Below, piece after piece: positions 1-6,435 of a DNA stretch of 64,000 nt. The position numbers were made by a program, and so were the translations under genes. The notes beneath the pieces are model-generated. The model was not told the origin of the DNA and did not search any database. It saw only the letters and a program-made list of their open reading frames with translations. Source of the DNA: CAYRJD01 sp965247395 (lineage in GTDB: Bacteria > Actinomycetota > Acidimicrobiia > Acidimicrobiales > Poriferisodalaceae); contig OZ252012.1 of the NCBI GenBank assembly GCA_965247395.1, positions 1 to 64,000 on the forward strand, given 5' to 3'. The number at the start of each line of letters is the position of its first letter. The first letter of the stretch is position 1.

Positions 1-294
1 AGCCATCCCGACAGCCAGCACAATCGCGAACAATCTCTGGGGAGTGCGTGGCGTTTGCGGGTCGCGTACCAGAGGGTGGACGACTGGCACGGGCTCAGCG
101 AACTCCAGCGCGAGTAGCACGTCAGGCCCAGTTTCAGCTAGCCCGGAGTCAGTTGGGCCAGGCATGACTGGTTCGCTCGTTGCAGTAGGTTTCGGTTCGA
201 CTGGGTCGTCAGTCGCAGCAGGCTCTGTTTCGACTAGCTCAGGCTCAATCCGAAATACACCAGCCGAAGTGCGCGGGTCTTGTGGATCTGTCAT
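1..294 (-). CDS. livM: Branched-chain amino-acid-type ABC permease, LivM-like (5' part, runs off the window)
   Basis: The frame on the minus strand starts with ATG at 294-292, overlapping the TGA stop of the upstream livH gene (ATGA), and stays open to base 1 (98 codons). The visible part is a long hydrophilic leader of about 85 residues rich in Glu, Pro, Thr and Ala, and then the start of a hydrophobic helix (RLFAIVLAVGMA). Assignment to LivM, the second membrane subunit of a LivFGHM-type importer, rests mainly on translational coupling to LivH, because the conserved permease body is outside the window. The long acidic, proline-rich leader is unusual for this family and looks like a low-complexity expansion. 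Confidence 0.6.
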   Translation of the reverse strand, partial: MTDPQDPRTSAGVFRIEPELVETEPAATDDPVEPKPTATSEPVMPGPTDSGLAETGPDVLLALEFAEPVPVVHPLVRDPQTPRTPQRLFAIVLAVGMA

Positions 295-1256
295 ATGTTG
301 CCCTGGTTGGATTCCAAAGGGCGACGAGACAAGCCTGCTGGTCGCACCGCCAGCACAACTATCAACACACCCAGCGCCCACGCCAACGTCACCTGGCTGT
401 CGATGAAATCAACGTAGCCACCCATCATCGTTTCGCCAAATGCAAACAAATAACCGCCAGCAAACGCCAGCAATGGGCTACGCAATCCGCCCAGAGTGGC
501 CGCCGCTAGCCCGAAAATAAGCAGGCGGCCCATCATTCCGGGATACACCCCGATGTAGCCCGCAATCAGTCCTCCGGCTAGTGCTCCTAGCCCGGCTGAT
601 ACCGCCCAACCCAACATCACCACGCGCTCAACCTTTACGCCAACCAATCTTGCGCTGTGTCGATTGGACGTCAGCGCTCGATATGCCAGCCCGAGCCGGG
701 TTTGGCGCGCAGCTATCGCCAGCAGAATCAGAGCCGCCAGCATCGTGAGCGTTATGCCGATGGTGTCAAACCACAGTCGTGCGCCAGCAATGTCAAACCG
801 ATCATCAATCTCATCTGGGAAAGGTGAGCCAAGCGTGTAACGCCGACCACCCCAATGCTCAAGCACAAAGGCGTCAAGCAGTAAATACAAGCCCAGAGTC
901 GCGCCGATGATGGCAGCCGGATTGGTGCCGCCAATCGGTCGGATCAGAAAACGCTCCAGCAAAGCTGCCAAGACCATCGACACCACCACAGCGCCGGCGA
1001 TGCCAGCCCAGACGGGCCACGGAGTGCCGATTTTTTCTAGCCAGGTGTTAGAGGCGGCAAACGGCGACGAGCCAGACACGAAGATGAATGCGATGTAGGC
1101 AGACAGCATCGCCATCTGTCCTTGCGCCAGGTTCAACACGCCAGCGGTGCGAAACACCATCGCAATTGCCACCGCTAAAGCCGCATACGCCGAACCGTTG
1201 GAGAGCGAATCGAAGACGCGCTGTAAAAACAGGTCCATCAGCGCTGATTGTGGCAC
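291..1256 (-). CDS. livH: Branched-chain amino-acid-type ABC transporter permease LivH
   Basis: Predicted inner-membrane permease subunit (321 residues) of a HAAT-family ABC importer for branched-chain amino acids, amides or urea-like solutes. The N-terminal region (SLSNGSAYAALAVAIAMVF, then TAGVLNLAQGQMAMLSAY) is the typical LivH signature, followed by further hydrophobic segments and a loop carrying RALTSNRHSARLVGV, the usual cytoplasmic EAA-like region. GTG at 1256 is the longest start; ATG at 1238 (MDLFLQRVF) is an equally good alternative. It is translationally coupled to the downstream LivM-like gene. The substrate cannot be told from the sequence, and the binding protein and ATPases would lie beyond the left edge. 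Confidence 0.88.
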   Translation of the reverse strand: MPQSALMDLFLQRVFDSLSNGSAYAALAVAIAMVFRTAGVLNLAQGQMAMLSAYIAFIFVSGSSPFAASNTWLEKIGTPWPVWAGIAGAVVVSMVLAALLERFLIRPIGGTNPAAIIGATLGLYLLLDAFVLEHWGGRRYTLGSPFPDEIDDRFDIAGARLWFDTIGITLTMLAALILLAIAARQTRLGLAYRALTSNRHSARLVGVKVERVVMLGWAVSAGLGALAGGLIAGYIGVYPGMMGRLLIFGLAAATLGGLRSPLLAFAGGYLFAFGETMMGGYVDFIDSQVTLAWALGVLIVVLAVRPAGLSRRPLESNQGNI

Positions 1257-1291
1257 GGCTTAAAAGCCTTCCGCGCCGTAGATTTGGAGAG

Positions 1292-2635
1292 GTGCGTTAT
1301 TTAGCTGATGTTGCTCTTCCCTGTACGGAGGGTTTTCCCGTAATTGAAAAGCCAGCGCTTGACGTGGGTAGCGACGGGCGCATCACCTACTTCGGCCCGG
1401 CCGCGAGCGCACCCGAGTTAGGAGACGATCCGGCTAACCCCAGCTCAAATGAGGTTCGCGAGCTAGGCGGACTGCTGATGCCAGGGCTTGTCAACACGCA
1501 CGCTCATTCCCCGATGACGTTGGTGCGAGGCGCTGGTGACGGACTGCCGCTGCTGCGCTGGCTGCATGAAGCGATGTTTCCGCGTGAAGGCCAGATGACC
1601 GACGATGACATCAAGTGGGGGATGACCCTGGGAGTCACCGAAATGCTGCGATCTGGAGTCACCACCACATGCGAGATGTACATGTGGGAAGGCGCTGCCA
1701 TCGAGGCCGGACGAGAGGCCGGTATTCGGCTGCTGATGTGTCCGTCATTATTGAAGCTGCCAAGCCGTGACGCCCCCGGCTGGTTGGAGAAACGCATTAG
1801 CGCAATAGCGCAGGTGCACAAGAACGAAAACGATCCTAACCAAACCGTCACCATTGGGTTCGGGCCGCACTCCATCTACAACCTGGGGCCCGAGGCTTGC
1901 GCGGAGGTGGCTGCCGCCGCGGCCGAACTAGACGCTTTGCTGCACATTCATGTAGCAGAAACACGCGAAGAGGGTGTTGAAGTAGAAGCCGCTCATGGCG
2001 GAGCCAGCACCGTGCAAATCCTTGCCGATGCTGGCGTGTTTGTCGGCCGCACCTTGACAGCGCACAGCGTTTGGTTGAGTGACGCAGACTTAGCTACCTA
2101 TGCCGAGCACGACGTAGCGGTGGCGCATTGCCCGATCAGCAACATGAAGCTCGGCTCGGGTACTGCGCGCGTGGTGGACATGCTCAACGCTGGAATCACG
2201 GTAAGCCTCGCTACCGACGGTCCGGCCTCTAACGACGACCTTGACCTCTGGGAAGAAGTAAAGATGGCGCCTTTACTTGCTCGAGTAACTGGGCTTGACG
2301 CCACAGCCATTCCTGCGGCTACCTCCCTCTCGCTTGCTACAAGCGGCGGAGCGAAAGCGCTCGGTCTTGACGTGGGCACGCTGGAAGCGAGCCGTTGGGC
2401 TGACTTCATACGAATAGACACCGACAGCTCGGTGTTTGTGCCGGTTACCTCGCCTGATGAATTGATCGCACACACTGCGTGGTCTGGCAGCAGTCACGTC
2501 AGCGACGTGTGGGTGGCTGGCAACCAGGTGGTCTCAAGCGGAGATTGTGTGAATGTGGACGAAGAAAAAGCGCGCGCAGAGGTTCAGAGTCGCGCCCAGC
2601 GCATCGTGGACGAAGTGAAAGCGAAGGCCTCATGA
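1292..2635 (+). CDS. mtaD: 5-methylthioadenosine/S-adenosylhomocysteine deaminase-type amidohydrolase
   Basis: Metal-dependent amidohydrolase of the TRZ/ATZ/MtaD group (447 residues from GTG 1292). Metal-binding motifs are in the expected order: THAHSPM (HxH), HIHVAETREE, LTAHSVWLSD and LATDGPASNDDLDLW. The motif CPISNMKLGSG is typical of MTA/SAH deaminases. Such enzymes deaminate 5'-methylthioadenosine to methylthioinosine, or SAH to S-inosylhomocysteine. The start was placed at GTG 1292 because family homology begins there. A purine-rich GGAGAGG lies almost on top of it, so the in-frame GTG 1249 cannot be excluded. The gene overlaps the next one by ATGA, and that neighbour is a methylthiopurine phosphorylase, which strongly supports an MTA salvage role. 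Other TRZ-family substrates are possible. Confidence 0.85.
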   Translation: MRYLADVALPCTEGFPVIEKPALDVGSDGRITYFGPAASAPELGDDPANPSSNEVRELGGLLMPGLVNTHAHSPMTLVRGAGDGLPLLRWLHEAMFPREGQMTDDDIKWGMTLGVTEMLRSGVTTTCEMYMWEGAAIEAGREAGIRLLMCPSLLKLPSRDAPGWLEKRISAIAQVHKNENDPNQTVTIGFGPHSIYNLGPEACAEVAAAAAELDALLHIHVAETREEGVEVEAAHGGASTVQILADAGVFVGRTLTAHSVWLSDADLATYAEHDVAVAHCPISNMKLGSGTARVVDMLNAGITVSLATDGPASNDDLDLWEEVKMAPLLARVTGLDATAIPAATSLSLATSGGAKALGLDVGTLEASRWADFIRIDTDSSVFVPVTSPDELIAHTAWSGSSHVSDVWVAGNQVVSSGDCVNVDEEKARAEVQSRAQRIVDEVKAKAS

Positions 2636-3414
2636 CACCACCAGCAGCCGCAGCCTCGCATCCGACCGCGCGCTTCGGCATCATTGCCGGAACCGGTTAC
2701 TACGAATTGCCCGGGCTACAAGGCGGGAGCGAAACTCAGGTCGAAAACGTCTGGGGTATGGCCACGATAAGGACGGGCGTTTGGCACGGCCAACCCATTG
2801 CGTTCTTACCGCGTCATGGCGGCAGTCATTCCATACCGCCCAGCGCTATTAACTATCGAGCAAACATGAAAGCCCTTGAAGGCTGCGGTGTGGAGGCTGT
2901 GTTAGCGGTGAATGTGGTGGGATCGATGGTTCGCGATTGCGGGCCGGGCGCTCTGATGCTGCTGGACGACTACCTGGAGTTCACATCCGGGCGGGGTTGC
3001 TCATATTTCGATCAACCTAACGAAGCCGGTGTTACCCACACAGATATGACCGCGCCTTATCACCCAGCGGTGCGTTCAGCGGTGCTGGCCGCAGCTGCAG
3101 ACCAGGACATTGATATTGAATCGACGGGTACTTATGTGTGCGTCAACGGGCCGCGCTTTGAAACTCCTGCGGAGATACGCATGTATGCGCAGATGGGTGC
3201 CAGTGTGGTGGGGATGACCGGTTATCCGGAAGTGGCGCTGGCACGCGAGCTTGACATTCCCTATGGCGCCATAGCGGTGGTGGCAAACCTGGCGGCGGGC
3301 ATGGCGCCAGGTGGCATTTCGCACGAAGAGATCAGCGGAGAGCTTGAGGCCACCAAAGAACCAGTGTTTTCACTGATGGGTCGCACCATTGAGCTGCTAG
3401 CGGAATGGAAGTAG
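2632..3414 (+). CDS. mtnP: S-methyl-5'-thioinosine (or thioadenosine) phosphorylase
   Basis: Purine nucleoside phosphorylase family 2 protein of 260 residues, the usual length. The start IIAGTGYYELPGL, the phosphate-binding PRHGGSHSIPPSAINYRANM, the segment NVVGSMVRDCGPG and the motif NGPRFETPAEIRMYAQMGA followed by VVGMTGYPEVALARE are all characteristic. It phosphorolyses the methylthio-nucleoside to base and 5-methylthioribose-1-phosphate. At the base-contact position the sequence reads VVANLAAGM, with Asn where adenine-specific MTAPs have Asp. Asn is expected for a 6-oxopurine substrate, so with the upstream deaminase a methylthioinosine phosphorylase (MTIP) is more likely than classical MTAP. 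ATG 2632 overlaps the deaminase stop. The 3' end is partly duplicated downstream (3454-3491). Confidence 0.85.
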   Translation: MTPPAAAASHPTARFGIIAGTGYYELPGLQGGSETQVENVWGMATIRTGVWHGQPIAFLPRHGGSHSIPPSAINYRANMKALEGCGVEAVLAVNVVGSMVRDCGPGALMLLDDYLEFTSGRGCSYFDQPNEAGVTHTDMTAPYHPAVRSAVLAAAADQDIDIESTGTYVCVNGPRFETPAEIRMYAQMGASVVGMTGYPEVALARELDIPYGAIAVVANLAAGMAPGGISHEEISGELEATKEPVFSLMGRTIELLAEWK

Positions 3415-3491
3415 CCCCGCTGTTGCCTGCTGTTGCTGCGCCACCGCCGCCAGTCGCACCATTGAGCTACTAGCGGAATGGAACTAACCCC
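3381..3491 (+). repeat. 38-bp direct repeat copying the 3' end of the phosphorylase gene
   Basis: Bases 3381-3418, which contain the last codons and stop of the phosphorylase gene, recur at 3454-3491 with three mismatches. The 35-bp stretch between the copies is GC-rich with CTGCTGTTGC-type internal repetition. The second copy is noncoding and lies upstream of paaA. It looks like a local duplication. Confidence 0.9.
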
Positions 3492-3552
3492 ATGAAGCCA
3501 GCACTGCAATCAGCCAACCCAGCACTAATCTTTGGTTAACGGAAAGGTTCGT

Positions 3553-4485
3553 ATGCGCAGTTGGGCCTCAATGGAAGAGTTTGAAGCGTTCTTGAACGAA
3601 GGCGGTTTGGTGGAACCGGGCGATGACATGCCCGATGAATACCGCCGGGCGGTGTTTCAGTTCATCGAGCTACACGCCAACAGCGAATACATGGGCGGGT
3701 TAACCGAGCGGGACTGGATTCGCTACGCACCGGGTATTAACCGCAAGCTGACGGCGTTGGCAAAAACGCAAGATGAGATCGGCCACGCTCACCTGCTCTA
3801 CATGGTTGCCGCAGACATGGGGCTAAAGACCCGTGACGAGATGATGAACGATCTGATCACCGGTAAAACTCATTTTCACAACGTTTTTCATTACCGGGCG
3901 TACACCTGGGGCGATCAGATAGCTATCGCCTACTTAGTAGACGCCGCTGCACTTATTAGCCAGCAGGCTGTTTTTAGGAACTGCAGCTATGGGCCTTACA
4001 AGCGAATGTTGAAGCGCATCATCGCCGAAGAGGGTTTTCATATGCGCAACGGCGAGGAGCTGATGCTGCTGATGGCGACGGGCTCAAAGCTGCAGCACGA
4101 CATGATGCAAGAGTCCATTGATCGTTGGTGGTCGCCAGCGGTACAGCTGTTTGGCCCACTCTCCCAAGAAGGTGATGTGCTGCTGCGTTGGCACATCAAA
4201 TCCGAAAAAAACGAAAACCTGCGAGACAGGTATGTGCAAAAGTTTGTGCCTCAGATCTTGGCTGCTGGGTTCACCATTCCAGATCCGAACTTGCGACAAA
4301 ACCCCGAGACTGGTCGTTGGCAGATTTCCGAAATTGATTGGGAACAGCTGCGCTCGGCGGCCAGCGGCAAAGGTCCCGACAGTGCTCGGCGGCTAAAGGA
4401 CGCTCACAGTGCGTGGGTCGATGCGGCCTGGGTGCGTGAAGCCTTGGCCGATGCCAAGTTGTCGTCGCAGGGAGTGGCCGCTTAG
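3553..4485 (+). CDS. paaA: 1,2-phenylacetyl-CoA epoxidase catalytic subunit PaaA
   Basis: Catalytic di-iron subunit of the phenylacetyl-CoA multicomponent monooxygenase, which forms the ring 1,2-epoxide in aerobic phenylacetate degradation (310 residues). Ferritin-like iron ligands are visible: Glu in FIELHANSEYMGG, the pair in KTQDEIGHAHLLYMV, and EExxFH in IIAEEGFHMRNGEELML. ATG 3553 was chosen because GGAAAGG (3541-3547) lies 5 bases upstream; a TTG at 3532 would lengthen the protein by seven residues. First gene of a compact paaA-paaD-paaB-paaC group, with its stop overlapping the GTG start of paaD (TAGTG). Confidence 0.95.
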   Translation: MRSWASMEEFEAFLNEGGLVEPGDDMPDEYRRAVFQFIELHANSEYMGGLTERDWIRYAPGINRKLTALAKTQDEIGHAHLLYMVAADMGLKTRDEMMNDLITGKTHFHNVFHYRAYTWGDQIAIAYLVDAAALISQQAVFRNCSYGPYKRMLKRIIAEEGFHMRNGEELMLLMATGSKLQHDMMQESIDRWWSPAVQLFGPLSQEGDVLLRWHIKSEKNENLRDRYVQKFVPQILAAGFTIPDPNLRQNPETGRWQISEIDWEQLRSAASGKGPDSARRLKDAHSAWVDAAWVREALADAKLSSQGVAA

Positions 4486-5192
4486 TGAGCGAGAAGCGCT
4501 CTGATGTGAGTCTGGACGTGGGCACTGATGGGCGCGCAGTTGGTGGGGAAGTACCTAATGGGCACGCAGCTGATGGCGCAGTTGGTGAGCGCGCAGCTGA
4601 TGACGTAGCAAGTGTCAGCGTGGTGCGTGCTGTTGAGTCAGCGGTGTCGCAGGTGTGCGATCCGGAATATCCCGATCTGACTATTGCCGACCTAGGAATA
4701 TTGGAGAAAGTGTGGCTTCGCCAGCCAGGAGAAACAGGAGAAGTGGACCCGGCGGCCCAAGCCGGAGATAACGGCACCAGTCGTGTAGTGGTTGACCTAG
4801 TCCCAACTATTCTCGGCTGCCCGGCTCTGGGTGTGATTGAGCGTGACGTGCGAAGCGCTGCTCAAGCTGCACTGAATCCCAGTGATTTGGCAAGCCCAGC
4901 TGCTGCAAGCGAAAACCCGGCTGCCGCAGACGCAAGCCCAGCAATTGAGGTTCGGTTTTTGACTGAGCCCATCTGGACGCCCAAGCGAATCTCCAAGGCG
5001 GCGCGAAGGTTGCTCGGTAGTGAATACACCATTGCGGTCAGAACAAAAAGCCAAACCCCACCATGTCCGCACTGCGGTGCCGCCAAGCTGGAATTTCGAA
5101 GCGATTTTGGCCCAACACCGTGCCGAAAGGTCTACTGGTGCCCCTCGTGCCGCAATCCCATCGAAATGGTGGAGCAGCGCAGTAATGGTTGA
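4485..5192 (+). CDS. paaD: Phenylacetate-CoA oxygenase assembly factor PaaD
   Basis: PaaD/DUF59 family protein thought to support iron-sulfur maturation of the phenylacetyl-CoA epoxidase. After an expanded low-complexity N-terminus (roughly residues 8-40, with repeated DG/GRAV/HAADGAV-like words), the MIP18-like core starts at VCDPEYPDLTIADLGIL and holds the VDLVPTILGCPAL motif with the conserved Cys. The C-terminus is a zinc ribbon, CPHCG ... CPSCRNPIE. At 235 residues it is longer than usual because of the N-terminal expansion and an Ala/Ser/Pro-rich insert near residues 125-148. Its start overlaps the paaA stop. It sits second in the operon rather than fourth. Confidence 0.9.
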   Translation: MSEKRSDVSLDVGTDGRAVGGEVPNGHAADGAVGERAADDVASVSVVRAVESAVSQVCDPEYPDLTIADLGILEKVWLRQPGETGEVDPAAQAGDNGTSRVVVDLVPTILGCPALGVIERDVRSAAQAALNPSDLASPAAASENPAAADASPAIEVRFLTEPIWTPKRISKAARRLLGSEYTIAVRTKSQTPPCPHCGAAKLEFRSDFGPTPCRKVYWCPSCRNPIEMVEQRSNG

Positions 5193-5225
5193 ACAACGCA
5201 GTAACAGTGGAGCGGCGCAGCGGTC
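5169..5225 (+). repeat. Three tandem 19-bp units across the paaD stop
   Basis: Three consecutive 19-mers with consensus GTKGARCRRCGCAGTAAYR (5169-5187, 5188-5206, 5207-5225). The paaD stop (TGA 5190-5192) lies in the second unit, so the array makes the end of PaaD and the paaD-paaB spacer. No function is apparent beyond spacer expansion. Confidence 0.85.
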
Positions 5226-5239
5226 GTGAGTAACTAGTT

Positions 5240-5515
5240 GTGGCCGTATACGAGGTGTTTCTCAAAAAGGCTGGCAAGGCGCCGTTTGAGCATGCCGGGT
5301 CACTAAATGCGCTGGATGACGACATGGCGCTGCTGTTTGCGCGTGATTGTTACAACCGCCGCGGTGAAGGCGACCAGATGTGGGTGATTAGGCGCGACCA
5401 CGTCCTTGCCGTCCCCGGACAGAACCTGGAGATCTCCGACCGCGCCCACAGACACAGCGACGGTCAGCTGTTGATTGAGCTCCGTAAAGCTGCTGGTCTT
5501 GCCGCCGATGACTGA
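5240..5515 (+). CDS. paaB: 1,2-phenylacetyl-CoA epoxidase subunit PaaB
   Basis: Small structural subunit (91 residues, standard length) of the phenylacetyl-CoA epoxidase, bridging PaaA-PaaC units. The sequence opens with AVYEVFLKKAGKAPFEHAGS and continues ALLFARDCYNRRGEGDQMWVI, the conserved PaaB core. The start is GTG 5240. The 3' end overlaps the start of paaC by 8 bases, so the two are translationally coupled. It follows a 19-bp tandem repeat spacer after paaD. Confidence 0.95.
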   Translation: MAVYEVFLKKAGKAPFEHAGSLNALDDDMALLFARDCYNRRGEGDQMWVIRRDHVLAVPGQNLEISDRAHRHSDGQLLIELRKAAGLAADD

Positions 5516-6401
5516 AAACCTGAACAGCGTTCCAGCAGTCGCCGATCTGGTGCTGGCTCTGGCCGACGACGAGTTGTGCGTGGGACAGAACCACTCTTGG
5601 TGGATAGCCGTCGGCCCGTTTTTAGAGGAAGATCTGGCATTTATGTGCATCGCTCAAGATGAGCTTGGCCATGCGCGTTCGCTCTATTCGCTGCTAACCG
5701 ATGATCTGCTGGAAGTGGACTCCGTGGCTTTCCGCCGCGAACCGGGCGAGTATCGCAGCGCACATCTGACCGAATTGCCCTGCCACGACTGGTCTTACGC
5801 GCTGGTGCGGCACTACCTGTACGACACCGCCGAAGCCGTGCGCTGGCGTGCGTTAGAGAACTCAGCCTTCGAGCCGCTAGGCGCGCTGGCGCGTCGAGTG
5901 ATTTTGGAGGAGAACGTTCACGAGCATCACGCGCGTAGCTTGATGACTCGGTTGCTGGGGAGCGAAAAGGGGCAAGAGCATCTATCTGCTGCTCTGACCG
6001 AGTTAGCGCCGCTGTCGGTTGGTTTGTTTGACCTTGCTTGCACGAATAGGGCTTGCACGAATAGTGAGGGTGAGTCAGGCGAGGCTGAATCAAACGCCAA
6101 GTCGTCTGCGTCGTCTGTTGAGCTAGTGGCAGATTTAGAGACGGCCGGAATAATCAGCCACAGCCTGGCCGAGCAAAGAAACCAGTGGCTGAGTGCGGTT
6201 ACGGAGACGCTCAGGCCTTTTGGTTTGGATGATTTCTTTGAGGCCTTAACTACCGCAACCGCAGATATAGCCGTTGCAGCAAACACTGCCGCTGGCGCAA
6301 ATATCGAGCCGGGACGTCTGGGTGAACGCAGCAGCCACTTCGCCGCTTTGCATCAGGAGATGATCGAGGTGTACGAGTTGGACCCAGACGCTCGTTGGTA
6401 A
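5508..6401 (+). CDS. paaC: 1,2-phenylacetyl-CoA epoxidase subunit PaaC
   Basis: Non-catalytic ferritin-like partner of PaaA (297 residues from ATG 5508). Typical motifs are LALADDELCVGQNHSWW near the N-terminus, MCIAQDELGHARSLY, and EENVHEHHARSLMTRLL. ATG 5508 overlaps paaB by 8 bases; a TTG at 5475 is unlikely. Around residues 177-205 there is an insertion (ACTNRACTNSEGESGEAES) built on a 15-bp direct duplication at about 6034-6063. It is the last gene of the cluster. The reductase gene paaE does not follow: the next gene is on the opposite strand. Confidence 0.93.
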   Translation: MTENLNSVPAVADLVLALADDELCVGQNHSWWIAVGPFLEEDLAFMCIAQDELGHARSLYSLLTDDLLEVDSVAFRREPGEYRSAHLTELPCHDWSYALVRHYLYDTAEAVRWRALENSAFEPLGALARRVILEENVHEHHARSLMTRLLGSEKGQEHLSAALTELAPLSVGLFDLACTNRACTNSEGESGEAESNAKSSASSVELVADLETAGIISHSLAEQRNQWLSAVTETLRPFGLDDFFEALTTATADIAVAANTAAGANIEPGRLGERSSHFAALHQEMIEVYELDPDARW

Positions 6402-6435
6402 GGGCCCTGAGCGTGATGCTCTTGGCGGTTGTTTT

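Noticed and set aside
1088..1291. A longer N-terminus for the MtaD-like deaminase, reaching into livH
   Set aside because: It would overlap the divergent livH gene and gives a basic, non-homologous sequence; family similarity begins at GTG 1292.
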